Source of the DNA: an uncultured bacterium | GTDB lineage: Bacteria; Planctomycetota; UBA1135; GCA-002686595 | Assembly (NCBI GenBank): GCA_937896235.1 | Contig: CALBMX010000016.1 | Location: forward strand, 1-64,000 | Reading direction: 5' to 3' | Length of the DNA: 64,000 bases | Part shown: piece by piece, positions 51,836 to 60,210 of the stretch | Layout of the letters: each line of letters starts with the position of its first letter | Position numbering within the stretch: position 1 is the stretch's first letter | Translations under genes and position numbers: made by a program | Notes under the pieces: model-generated | The model's input: the letters and a program-made list of their open reading frames with translations, nothing else | Database searches by the model: none | Told to the model about the DNA's origin: nothing

Positions 51836-53100
51836 TGGGTGGCTCCCGCTTGATCGGCGTCCAGACTCAGAGTTAGCTGCCCACCATGGGCCACACTGAG
51901 GCACCCACTCTCAAGCCTCTTAAGGAACCGCTCTCGACCAAACTGCTCCAGGGCTCTTGCGCGAGCCCTTTGGCCTAGGAGAGCCCTTCGCTCCTCGTCT
52001 CCGCCTAAGACAAGAAGCACGCGTACTAGGGCCTCAATCTCGCCTGTCTTTACAACCACGCCCGTGTCCCCTACAAGCTCAGGGGAAGCCCCTGAGTCGG
52101 AAACCACAGTGCATAATCCGTGTGCCATCGCCTCGATCGTAGACAGCCCAAATGGCTCTCCCCAGAGACTTGGCAAGACAAAAACGTGGCAACTGGCGAG
52201 CTGAAGTGACAGCTCTTCGGGAGGGAGCAGCCCCACAAACTGCACTCGATCGACTATACGGCCCTCTTTGGTAAGCTCCACCAGGCGCGCTTCGTATTCC
52301 CCACCTCCAGCATCGGCACCGGCGAGAATCAACTCGGCATCAAGTCCTTCAGCGACAGCCCTCCCAAAAGCCTCGACTAGGATGTGCTGGCCTTTCCCAT
52401 GCCACATCATCGAGGTGCATATCACACGTAAACGCTCCCCTTGCTTACGTGATCGAGGGCTCTGTATGCTGCGAACCAGGCTGTCCATTTGGGGAGAGAG
52501 GCCCGTCGGTAAAACCTCGACGCCACGTGGAGGAACTCCACTCGCAATAAGCCGGCGACGTATCCAATCACTCGCACAAAGCGAGGGGGACAATCCCGCG
52601 ACTGCACGTACCCCCGTCCAGATTCCCCGTAGGAGCGGAAGCCGCCCTCTCTTGTTCGCATTTCCTTTCACCTCCGTGAGCCACAGGTTCTCCGCCCACC
52701 GATCGCAGAGATAACCGAGACAGGGGATACGGTTCATCCGCGCGGCCACGAGGGGTGCCAGGGAGGCCAGACCTAAATTAAAATAGAGCACGAGCTCTGG
52801 CCGAAAACTTCGGATTGCCGCACTTGTGGCGGCGTAGTTCGAGGGTCGAAAGTAGTGCGAGCGCACACGCTCCATAGGCGAAGAATGGCGGTCCACTTCG
52901 AATAAGTTTTCGCCGCCGTCCACCGCGGGTTCCAGCGTTGCAAACGTATCAGCCTGCCCACTGAGCGCCTTCCCCTTCCCGCAAAGGACAGAGACCTGGT
53001 GCCCCATTTCCCGCAAACCGATGACCGCGTCCCGCGTGAGGAGTTCATACCCTCCCTGGACATAGGGTGGGTAGCGCAAGGTGACCACTAGGATCCGCAT
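51832..53100 (-). CDS. GT4 glycosyltransferase
   Basis: 422 residues. MRILVVTLRYPPYVQGGYEL is the GT4 glycine loop. The C-terminal half shows LRVICTSMMWHGKGQHILVE, AELILAGADAGGGEY, VFVLPSLWGEPFGLSTIEAM and TGVVVKTGEIEALVRVL. It lacks the Cys-rich insert. The ATG shares one base with the stop of the sulfatase-fold gene (TAATG), and its own stop overlaps the next start (TTGA), placing it second in the coupled operon. Confidence 0.88.
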   Translation of the reverse strand: MRILVVTLRYPPYVQGGYELLTRDAVIGLREMGHQVSVLCGKGKALSGQADTFATLEPAVDGGENLFEVDRHSSPMERVRSHYFRPSNYAATSAAIRSFRPELVLYFNLGLASLAPLVAARMNRIPCLGYLCDRWAENLWLTEVKGNANKRGRLPLLRGIWTGVRAVAGLSPSLCASDWIRRRLIASGVPPRGVEVLPTGLSPQMDSLVRSIQSPRSRKQGERLRVICTSMMWHGKGQHILVEAFGRAVAEGLDAELILAGADAGGGEYEARLVELTKEGRIVDRVQFVGLLPPEELSLQLASCHVFVLPSLWGEPFGLSTIEAMAHGLCTVVSDSGASPELVGDTGVVVKTGEIEALVRVLLVLGGDEERRALLGQRARARALEQFGRERFLKRLESGCLSVAHGGQLTLSLDADQAGATH

Positions 53101-54638
53101 TATGGCTTACCGCTCAGGAACTCTAGCTCGACCAGTTTGTCTATGACCGAGGGTTCAACGGTCTCTTCACGCCGCCATTTTGGGCCATGCAAAACCCTCC
53201 GGGCCATTCCGGAGTAGAAGTAGCGATCGATGGCAGCTTCCTTCAAGAGCTTCTTTTCGTCGTCGGGTACCGTGCGCTCCAAAAATTCGTCCTGGAGCCT
53301 GTAGTTGGGTAGCGGGTACAGGCGTCGGTCGTAAAAACGTTCACGCATCGCGGTCGGGTGCTCTTCCTCGTCACCAAACCAGCCGCGCGTCAGTCCGGGG
53401 CCGTGAACACCAAGGGTTTGACCTGGAAAGACCTGCTCAAGTGCATATTGCGGCCCGACAACCAGGCCTCCCTCTTGATAGCCGCAGGATGCAAATGCAA
53501 AAGTTCGGGACGGCTTCCCCCCAGCGACCAGGCTCGGAACTTGGGAGACCCCTACCATTCCAGGGGGTTCAGGGATTCCCGAGAGCTCCAGCAGAGTGGG
53601 AATCACATCTTCCGTACTCGCTAGGTTGGTGGAGGTGTGACCGGAGTCAAACTCGTTGCCTGTAGATGGCCTTATGATCAGCGGGACGCGCAGATCCGCG
53701 CTTGAATAAAGTCCGTGATCTAAAATTAGGCCAGCTTCGCCAAACTGCACGCCGAAACTACCCACGATACAAATCGTAGTGTTCTCCCAGAGGCCCGCAC
53801 GGCGCAGGTCCTCGAAGAGAGCTCCAAGCTCTTGGTCGAGCCGATGAAGCCGCCCGTCGTAGCGAGCCTCGTATTGCCCAAGAGACACGGCGCCCCCCGT
53901 CCAGCGCGAGCGTGGTTGCGCGAAAAAGGCCTCGGCGTCATTCGAGATCGGCGGCACGTTCGACATACCTGGCCGGGGCTCAAAGTAGCCGTCCGCGGCG
54001 GGGTCTGAGTGATTCCAAACACGCTCAAGGTCAGAGACTTGTAGGTAAGAGAACCAATCCTGGTCTCTATCGAGTCCGCGCGCCCAGTCCAGGAGGCGCC
54101 GAGAGGTCCCCGCAAGTCCAACATCGCTACCAGCTAAACCAGTCCCCGGGTTTACTTTGCCAATCGGCGAGTACTCCTGAAAACCAGAACCAAAGCCCAG
54201 CACGGGATTGAGCTTCGCGTGATCCACAAAAGCTGCAGTCCGATAGCCCGCGCTCAAAAACGTCACCGCCGCATGCGGAGTCTGATCCTTGATTTCAAAA
54301 CGAGACTCGTCCGCGACCTCACTCTCCAGGAGAAAAAGTCTCCGCGACACATTGGGGTCACTTCCCGTGAGAAGAGCGCAATGCGCAGGGAGCAAACTTG
54401 GCGCCGCTGACCACGTATCTTCAAATGCAACTGCACCCGCGCAGAGTTCATCCATCACCGGTGTGGTATTTCGGTCATAGCCGAAGATCCCCATGTGATC
54501 AGCTCGAAGAGCGTCGACTGCGATCACTAAAACACCGTGCCCCTGCGCAGATGCAGAGCTCCCCGGCTGTCCTCCCGAGCAAGTGCAAAGCAGTAGACTG
54601 ATGCAGACCACACCACAGACCTTTACAAGCGAAGCCAT
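53100..54638 (-). CDS. Sulfatase-fold lipoprotein lacking catalytic residues (probable pseudoenzyme)
   Basis: 512 residues, with export signal and lipobox (LLLCTC, Cys20). The alkaline phosphatase/sulfatase fold is recognisable: VLVIAVDALRADHMGIFGYD (Asp42 kept), VAFEDTWSAAPS, HCALLTGSDPN, and LWENTTICIVGSFGVQFGEAG. However, the nucleophile loop C/S-x-P-x-R reads L82-L-P-A-H, and the second metal Asp-His (SDHGE in relatives) reads SFGVQ. Both changes should abolish metal-dependent hydrolysis. It is the first gene of an operon with three GT4s, so a binding or scaffolding role in polysaccharide assembly is plausible. ATG 54638 was chosen by the signal peptide. Confidence 0.75.
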   Translation of the reverse strand: MASLVKVCGVVCISLLLCTCSGGQPGSSASAQGHGVLVIAVDALRADHMGIFGYDRNTTPVMDELCAGAVAFEDTWSAAPSLLPAHCALLTGSDPNVSRRLFLLESEVADESRFEIKDQTPHAAVTFLSAGYRTAAFVDHAKLNPVLGFGSGFQEYSPIGKVNPGTGLAGSDVGLAGTSRRLLDWARGLDRDQDWFSYLQVSDLERVWNHSDPAADGYFEPRPGMSNVPPISNDAEAFFAQPRSRWTGGAVSLGQYEARYDGRLHRLDQELGALFEDLRRAGLWENTTICIVGSFGVQFGEAGLILDHGLYSSADLRVPLIIRPSTGNEFDSGHTSTNLASTEDVIPTLLELSGIPEPPGMVGVSQVPSLVAGGKPSRTFAFASCGYQEGGLVVGPQYALEQVFPGQTLGVHGPGLTRGWFGDEEEHPTAMRERFYDRRLYPLPNYRLQDEFLERTVPDDEKKLLKEAAIDRYFYSGMARRVLHGPKWRREETVEPSVIDKLVELEFLSGKP

Positions 54639-55081
54639 TCGCCTATAGAGAGCAAGGCGCAATCGGCGAGGATGGTTTCGGGGCAGGCGCATTGGCTTTC
54701 GGAGCGGGAAGGACAAGAGGGGCAGTGGGAACAACAGGCGAAGGCCGGTGGAGTTCGGGCTGCAGGGGAGTGCTAGCCTACCTTCCCGGCCCCTATCAAG
54801 AGAACGGGCCTGTACAGAACTTTCAAGGCGACTTTCATCGGATGCTACGCAGGACGCCCCTCGTCCGTGTGGGGGTGGGCGTGAAAGCCCTTCGCGCGCG
54901 CAGATGCCAGTCAGCGCTTCGCCAGCTCAGAAGAGCCCGACTCCCTATCCAGCTTTCCCTTCCGGTGACCTCTTTGCCTTAGGGCGGGAGAGTCGTCTAA
55001 GCCAGATGGGTCCAACCCCGAAGCTCTTCCACCTGCTCTTCTGAGAGGGCGCCTCGCACCTCGTTTTCCGCGTCTCCTTCC
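54639..55081. other. Intergenic region, possible leader of the sulfatase/GT operon
   Basis: 443 bp. Two overlapping plus-strand open frames (54692-54982, 54748-55044) are rich in Arg, Gly and Pro and look non-coding. I checked for RNase P, tmRNA and SRP cores and saw none. The right end contains the +1 open frame running on from the ferredoxin gene. Confidence 0.5.
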
Positions 55082-55092
55082 TTAGGAGACAA
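54997..55092 (-). CDS. Small open frame in +1 register to the ferredoxin end
   Basis: A frame that opens at TTG 55092, overlaps the last 11 bases of the ferredoxin gene, and ends at TAG 54997-54999, 31 codons in all. It codes for an acidic, protein-like sequence (SPKEGDAENEVRGALSEEQ, then VEELRGWTHLA). It contains AAGGAAGGAG, an SD-like run, before an in-frame GTG at 55057-55059 that would make a 20-residue peptide. It could be a +1 frameshift extension of the ferredoxin (stop context TCC TAA G), a small overlapping gene, or chance. Confidence 0.3.
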   Translation of the reverse strand: MSPKEGDAENEVRGALSEEQVEELRGWTHLA

Positions 55093-55387
55093 GGAGCGGT
55101 GCAAAGGCCTCTCCCTTCACAAAATGGGACTCAAGCAGCTCCCGAATGTTCGACGGGTTGACCTTGCGATAGAAAATACCCTCCGGGTAAATCACCATAT
55201 TGGCACCCACTTCACAGGGCCCAAGGCAAGTGCATCCATTGACTTGGACGTTCTCAATTCCGAGGTCCATGAGGAGCATGGGAAGCGCGTTCAAAACTTG
55301 GCCGCTACCCGCACCAGAGCAAGAGGGCCCGCTGGGAATTGGGCGGCTTGTAGTGCAAACAAAAATGTGGTGCGAGGGAGTCGTCAT
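55082..55387 (-). CDS. Thioredoxin-like [2Fe-2S] ferredoxin
   Basis: 101 residues. HIFVCTTSRP with Cys11, Cys23 in GPSCSGAGSG, and GCTCLGPCEVGANMVIYPEG with Cys54 and Cys58 match the four cluster ligands of the thioredoxin-fold [2Fe-2S] ferredoxins (Aquifex Fd4 type, also NuoE-related). One extra Cys (52) is present. It acts as a small cytoplasmic electron carrier; partner unknown. It lies 99 bp after batE on the same strand. The gene stops at TAA in the context TCC TAA G, and the +1 frame continues. Confidence 0.88.
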   Translation of the reverse strand: MTTPSHHIFVCTTSRPIPSGPSCSGAGSGQVLNALPMLLMDLGIENVQVNGCTCLGPCEVGANMVIYPEGIFYRKVNPSNIRELLESHFVKGEAFAPLLVS

Positions 55388-55486
55388 AACTCAATCAGAC
55401 CACGACTTTGACTCGAAGGGAATCACGAATTCGTAGAGCTCTTGCTCAGCTCGACTTTCTCAAAATCAACTTGCCATGCCGTCGAT

Positions 55487-56233
55487 TCAATTCCTGTCGA
55501 GTGGGAAAACAAGTCGCTCTTCAAGCCACCCAGAAGTCCCTTTGCACTCCACCTGAATCCACCCCAATAGGGAGTCTTTGCGCCCTACGACTGCCCCTGG
55601 ATTCAGCTGTAAAATGACCGGCAAGTCTGGAGATGGCTCGCTTCGCAACGAAGCTCCACCCTCAGAGATCACCATAACGCGATTTGTAAGATTTTTCTCC
55701 CCACGCAAAAATCGGAGCCCGGAAATGGAGAGTAAAGCGAAGAGCAGCACGAAGGAAACGACCCGTGGAAGGCGCCCTCCGCGAAGGGCCTCGACAAACA
55801 GGGCTACGGCAAAGAGACCGATAAGTGCATAGGCAAGTAGCTCTAATTCCGAGAGCCTAAACATGGTGTAGAGGCGCTCCGCCGTCGCCGCTAGGTCGCC
55901 GCGATCCGCTGCATCCAAACCGGCACGAGAACGTGCCAACTCTAGGTTGGCCCAGTAGTCTTCGGAGCGTGGGGACTCCTCGATGGCGCCGGTGTAGCGC
56001 GCGACAGCTTCGAGGTAACGGCCATCGCGAAATGCTGCATTCCCCATGTTGTAGAGGAGTGCACCTCGTCCCTCTACGGCAGAGAGTTCGCTTAGCTCCG
56101 CAGCCCAATGTGCCTCTGCACTTTTGTAGTCACCCGCCCGGTATGCGGACTCGGCCGAACTCTGTGGGAAGCTAGGGCCGGCCATCAGGAGTAAAGCCAG
56201 CACGAGGACAACCCCCTTGGAGAGTGTTCTCAT
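55487..56233 (-). CDS. batE: BatE-like TPR/SH3 membrane protein
   Basis: 248 residues. Signal or anchor MRTLSKGVVLVLALLLMAGP, then TPR motifs (AYRAGDYKSAEAHWAAELS; LLYNMGNAAFRDGRYLEAVA; YTGAIEESPRSEDYWANLEL), two membrane helices around residues 135-180, and a C-terminal bacterial SH3 (GGASLRSEPSPDLPVILQL ... GWIQVECKGTSGWL). This is the BatE layout known from Bacteroides-type aerotolerance operons. The ATG overlaps batD by four bases. Confidence 0.85.
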   Translation of the reverse strand: MRTLSKGVVLVLALLLMAGPSFPQSSAESAYRAGDYKSAEAHWAAELSELSAVEGRGALLYNMGNAAFRDGRYLEAVARYTGAIEESPRSEDYWANLELARSRAGLDAADRGDLAATAERLYTMFRLSELELLAYALIGLFAVALFVEALRGGRLPRVVSFVLLFALLSISGLRFLRGEKNLTNRVMVISEGGASLRSEPSPDLPVILQLNPGAVVGRKDSLLGWIQVECKGTSGWLEERLVFPLDRN

Positions 56234-58020
56234 CGTGACGCTCCACGTAGAGATGCTACGAGTTGTTCCATATCCAAGGATTCCATTTTTCGGCCCATGC
56301 TTATCAACTCATGATCGGCTGGACCTTGCGTTACATCTTTTGCCCAAACAGCGTGATCAAGCTCACGAATAAGTGATGCCAACTCCTGCACGACCTGATC
56401 ATCACCAAGCGCACTAAGGTCTCGGCCGATCCAAGCATTGGCGCTCTCACCACTTCTCGCCCCGAGGAAGGCGCTAAACGCACCCGCCCTCTCTTGCGAC
56501 GTCTGCGCCGACTTCAGCGCCCGGCGCAGCACACGGCCCGCGGCGCGCCGCCTGCGCGCAAGCGGCGCGGCGGGGTCGCCGACCCGGCGAACTTGGCTGC
56601 GCAATCCGAGCCAAACGAAGAGCACACCGCCCAGTGCGCCTCCTGCTTTGTAGGGGAACTTCGAGTCCGGAGTCCCCCGGCCTCCACCGCTCGAAAGCGG
56701 CCCCGTTAGGATATCTCGGATGTCGGCGGATACGGTTGGAGAGTCACTGTCTTCGAGCCCGCCCACTCCCTCAAGCGCGTGCACTCGAATCGAGATGGGC
56801 TTGGTCGCAACGGTCTCGAAGATTTCCGTTTCGGGGTTGTAGAAGACGAGTGAAATCGATGGAAGCTCCCTAACGTGTTCGGACTGAGGGGCCAGGTCAA
56901 ACACGCTCACGCGCCGGCCACGCTCCTTGACTTCGTCCGTCGCGCCATAGAAGTTGATTCCGTCAAGCCCCGCCGAATGGGAGAGATTCGGCAGAGTAAA
57001 GAACTCCAAGTTTCCATCCCCCGTCCACTCCACCCGGAGCTTGATCGAGTCGCCAGCGCTCACTTCGCGCCTATCCACTTCAGCGCGAACCGAGACTGAC
57101 CCAACCGCATCGACAAAGCTGTCGGGACGGCCCTCTTCGGGGATCGTCCCGACGACAAGCTCCAATGGCTTCGCAGCGACGTAGAACAGCTCATCGGGAA
57201 CCCTAGGCGCAAGGAATCCTGTCGCCTTCCGCTGCCCGAAGGTAAGGTGCGAAGAGGGGATTAGAACTCTCCCTGGAGAGGTCGCCAGGAAACTCCTCCT
57301 CAGCTGAAACGTCTCAAAGGAAGATCCGCGTACCTCGGTCACTCCGAGCCGCTCCACTTCAACTAGCGTTTTGTTATTCAGGAGGCTCTCGGCATAGTCG
57401 CGCCCGAGTTTTCGAGCACTACTTCCTTCAATCTCGATCGCGCCAGGCAGCTGCCCCCACCACGGTAGGGAGAGGTCGCTGATATTGATCTTGCTTGCGA
57501 TGGCGCGATCCCAGCCAAAGGTGACGACGACCTCAAACGGCTGGCCAACGACTAGCTTTGAAGGGAAGATCTCCACGCTCATAAGGCCGAGATCAGCACC
57601 TTGCATATCCCTGCGAATTTGAAGGGGCAGCGGTTGGGATTCATAGGTGGCCCCCCCCGCGGAAATCAGGAAGGGCGGGATCTCAAAGTCGCCTTCAGCG
57701 GAGGCCACCACCGAGATATACCAAGTCGCCGAGAGGCTATCGGAGACGCGCCCATTTCGAAACGTAGACATGCGCTCTGTTTTAGGTCCAGAGACCGGCC
57801 CAATCGCCAAACCTTTGGTCTTGGGGAGCTCGCCGATCGAACCGTCGAGAGTCCCCTCGACCTTCACAATGATCACAACGGGCTCACCTAACTTCGCAAT
57901 CCCCGTGCTCAGCTGCACGGTGACACGAGGGTCACCCATTGATCGCCCCGCAGCTACTGGCGTCAAGAGCAGTAGCGCGGCCAGCAAGCCAAAAATCCAA
58001 ATCTGTTTCCAGTCACTCAT
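56230..58020 (-). CDS. batD: BatD (oxygen tolerance) family protein
   Basis: 596 residues. Signal peptide (WIFGLLAALLLLTPVAAG) followed by several Ig-like beta domains: VTVQLSTGIAKLGEPVVIIV, SVEIFPSKLVVGQPFEVVVT and VSVRAEVDRREVSAGDSIKL, each with the BatD 'LGEPV/VGQPF/AGDSI' hairpin. One transmembrane helix near residue 460 (GGALGGVLFVWLGLRS), then a cytoplasmic helical tail. BatD is thought to stabilise the Bat membrane complex with the VWA proteins. It begins 9 bp after batB/C and ends in a coupled overlap with batE. A C8 run is at 57651-57658. Confidence 0.86.
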   Translation of the reverse strand: MSDWKQIWIFGLLAALLLLTPVAAGRSMGDPRVTVQLSTGIAKLGEPVVIIVKVEGTLDGSIGELPKTKGLAIGPVSGPKTERMSTFRNGRVSDSLSATWYISVVASAEGDFEIPPFLISAGGATYESQPLPLQIRRDMQGADLGLMSVEIFPSKLVVGQPFEVVVTFGWDRAIASKINISDLSLPWWGQLPGAIEIEGSSARKLGRDYAESLLNNKTLVEVERLGVTEVRGSSFETFQLRRSFLATSPGRVLIPSSHLTFGQRKATGFLAPRVPDELFYVAAKPLELVVGTIPEEGRPDSFVDAVGSVSVRAEVDRREVSAGDSIKLRVEWTGDGNLEFFTLPNLSHSAGLDGINFYGATDEVKERGRRVSVFDLAPQSEHVRELPSISLVFYNPETEIFETVATKPISIRVHALEGVGGLEDSDSPTVSADIRDILTGPLSSGGGRGTPDSKFPYKAGGALGGVLFVWLGLRSQVRRVGDPAAPLARRRRAAGRVLRRALKSAQTSQERAGAFSAFLGARSGESANAWIGRDLSALGDDQVVQELASLIRELDHAVWAKDVTQGPADHELISMGRKMESLDMEQLVASLRGASR

Positions 58021-58029
58021 CTGTTTCTC

Positions 58030-60210
58030 CTACCAATCCTTTGCCACGGGAATTTGCCCGGCCCCTTGCAGGCGCTTTTCCAAGCTCGCCTGTTCCTTCT
58101 CTAGATCTTCCAAGCTGTCGAGGAGGCGGGCTAATTCTTGAGGAGTCATATCCTCCAATTTCATGGGTTCCGGCGCGGGTTGCTGTTGTTCTTCATCGGG
58201 AGTTTCCGGCTCTTCCACTTCTTGATCGTCCTTGGGTTGCTCGTCCTTAGGTTGCTCGTCCTCGGGTTGGTCGTCCTCGGGTTGGTCGTCCTCGGGTTGG
58301 TCGTCCTTAGGTTGCTCGTCCTTAGGTTGCTCGTCCTTAGGTTGCTCGTCCTCGGGTTGGTCGTCCTTAGGTTGGTCGTCCTTCTTCTCATCCGAGTCCT
58401 CTTGCTCTTCCGAGTTCTCCGGATCTTGTTGTTCCTGTTCTTGTTCCTGTTTCTCCATCTCGTCAAGCTCCCTCAACCGGCGCACGATTAGCTCCAAGTT
58501 GGCGCGAGTATCGACATGATTAGGATCCACCTTCATGTTCTCCACGAGTAACTCGCGGGCCGCTCCATACCCCTCACGCAGAACCTCGATCGGATCTTCG
58601 GGCTCCTCTTCTTGGACCCCGGGAGTTGGTGGGAGGGGAGGCGAGCCCGCCCCTTGACTCTGGGCATCGGCGATAAAACCAGCGCGCTTCGCCTCGGTTT
58701 CGACAAGGCGAATCGTACCTCGATTGTAAAGCCCGCGCGCGCGCAAGTCCCCGGGCCCAGCGAGCGCCGCAGCGGCGAGAAATTCACTCGTCGCCTTACT
58801 GGTGATTCCAAGGCGGTCCAACACGATCCCCTTCGCGTAACGCAGGTGCGCCTTTTCGAGATCCGACCACACAAAGCGATGCCTCTCCACTTCCGCAGAC
58901 GCGGTCAACACTTCCGAAGACGCGACCTTCTCGATGTCATCGGGCTCAATTCCCAAAGAGAAATTGAGCCACAAAAGCGCCTCCTCTAAGCGATCCGATT
59001 CGGCGCACTCGATCACATGCGCAAGGACGACCGCAGCTTGCGGATCCGGGTCATCAAATGGGGCCGCGATCTCCACCGGCTCGGGTCCGTCCTGCGCGTG
59101 CAAAATCGGCTCTCCGAGAGTAAGGACAAATAGAGGGAAAAGGACGATTCCAGCCGTGCGAAGGCCCTTTGCTAGCTGCCTTGCTATGGCCCGCGCAGAC
59201 CTGCGTTCGCGCAAACCTAGTGCAAGTAATGCGCAGAGAGCACCTGGAACCAGTGCCCATTGAAAACGGTCGTGAGGAACCTTCTCATCACTCCCCCCCA
59301 TCTCCCGGCGATCGAGTTTCCCTATCCGCTTGGAGTAGATCTCAGCGAGTGGACTCGGCGAATCCGAAGTCGTCAAAAATGCGCCTCCGGTAACCGTTGC
59401 CAGCTGGCCAAGGCTCTCGCGATCGAGTTTTGTCACGACCTCCTCCCCATCGGGTCCACGCAAGAAATACTCCGCGCCACCGGGACCCACGATTGGGATT
59501 TTGCCACCCTGCTCCGTTCCAAGTCCAACCACATAGACTCCAATCCCCTGTTCCTTGGCGCGACGAGCTACTTCCAAGCCCTCGCCCGAAAGATCCTCCC
59601 CGTCCGTTAGTACCACGATCGCCTCGTGCGCACCGGTTCGGCCATCAAAAATGGTAAGCGCATACTCCAATGCCGCCCCGAGGCTCGTGCCCCCCACACG
59701 GTTGTCCTCGGGAGAGACGCGCTTCAGAAATCCTTTCAAAGCATTGCGATCGCGGGTCAGCGGTGCGACCTCCCGGGCAACCCCCGAAAATGCCACAAGC
59801 GCAACACGATCCCCTGCTAAATTCTCTAGTAGATCACCCACTTCGCGTCGCGCTCGCTCAAGCCGATCAGGCGACAAATCGCGAGCCAACATCGAGCGTG
59901 ATGTGTCGAGGCAAATCACGATGTCCAGCCCTTTGCGCACGACCGGAACTTCGGTGTATCCTCGAACCGGACCCAAAATAGCGAAGACGGCAAGCCCGAG
60001 GGCCGATGCTTCCAGCCCAATCCGGAGTCGCGCCCGATTGGATGAAAAACTCACGCAAAGTGTTGGGAGCAAGTCGCGGTCGGCTAGTCGCTCCCGAGAT
60101 TTTTGCCGAGCTGCAAGGGCTGCCATGCCCAGGAGGGCTGACAAGAGGCAGAGGCCAAACAGAGGCCACAATTCGGCGCGTAACAAGTCAAAACCGAGCA
60201 GGCCGATCAT
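58030..60210 (-). CDS. BatB-BatC fusion: VWA membrane protein with TPR and acidic repeat tail
   Basis: 726 residues. Two N-terminal helices, then a VWA domain with the MIDAS loop D102-T-S-R-S and VVLTDGEDLSG, and a third helix (ALVPGALCALLALGLRER). A fourth helix leads into a TPR-like part (LEEALLWLNFSLGIEPDD; AHLRYAKGIVLDRLGITSKA; LYNRGTIRLVETEAKR). About 100 Glu/Gln/Lys/Asp/Pro residues with ten D[D/E]QP[K/E] repeats follow, ending MTPQELARLLDSLEDLEKEQ. BatB and BatC are separate genes in Bacteroides-type operons; here one polypeptide holds both. It overlaps batA by four bases. Confidence 0.85.
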   Translation of the reverse strand: MIGLLGFDLLRAELWPLFGLCLLSALLGMAALAARQKSRERLADRDLLPTLCVSFSSNRARLRIGLEASALGLAVFAILGPVRGYTEVPVVRKGLDIVICLDTSRSMLARDLSPDRLERARREVGDLLENLAGDRVALVAFSGVAREVAPLTRDRNALKGFLKRVSPEDNRVGGTSLGAALEYALTIFDGRTGAHEAIVVLTDGEDLSGEGLEVARRAKEQGIGVYVVGLGTEQGGKIPIVGPGGAEYFLRGPDGEEVVTKLDRESLGQLATVTGGAFLTTSDSPSPLAEIYSKRIGKLDRREMGGSDEKVPHDRFQWALVPGALCALLALGLRERRSARAIARQLAKGLRTAGIVLFPLFVLTLGEPILHAQDGPEPVEIAAPFDDPDPQAAVVLAHVIECAESDRLEEALLWLNFSLGIEPDDIEKVASSEVLTASAEVERHRFVWSDLEKAHLRYAKGIVLDRLGITSKATSEFLAAAALAGPGDLRARGLYNRGTIRLVETEAKRAGFIADAQSQGAGSPPLPPTPGVQEEEPEDPIEVLREGYGAARELLVENMKVDPNHVDTRANLELIVRRLRELDEMEKQEQEQEQQDPENSEEQEDSDEKKDDQPKDDQPEDEQPKDEQPKDEQPKDDQPEDDQPEDDQPEDEQPKDEQPKDDQEVEEPETPDEEQQQPAPEPMKLEDMTPQELARLLDSLEDLEKEQASLEKRLQGAGQIPVAKDW
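58224..58381 (-). repeat. 15-nt tandem repeats coding for D[D/E]QP[K/E]
   Basis: About ten in-frame 15-nt units of the plus-strand form GGTTGCTCGTCCTTA/GGTTGGTCGTCCTCG. Two unit types alternate in blocks, which suggests copy-number change by slippage or recombination that keeps the frame. Confidence 0.9.

Noticed and set aside
54639-55081. RNase P, tmRNA or SRP RNA gene
   Set aside because: None of the diagnostic core sequences (RNase P P4 region, tmRNA ends, SRP Alu/tetraloop) can be found on either strand.
58138-58491. Plus-strand frames with Leu/Val or Ser/Gly repeats
   Set aside because: They are shadows of the 15-nt repeats in the BatB-BatC fusion gene on the other strand.
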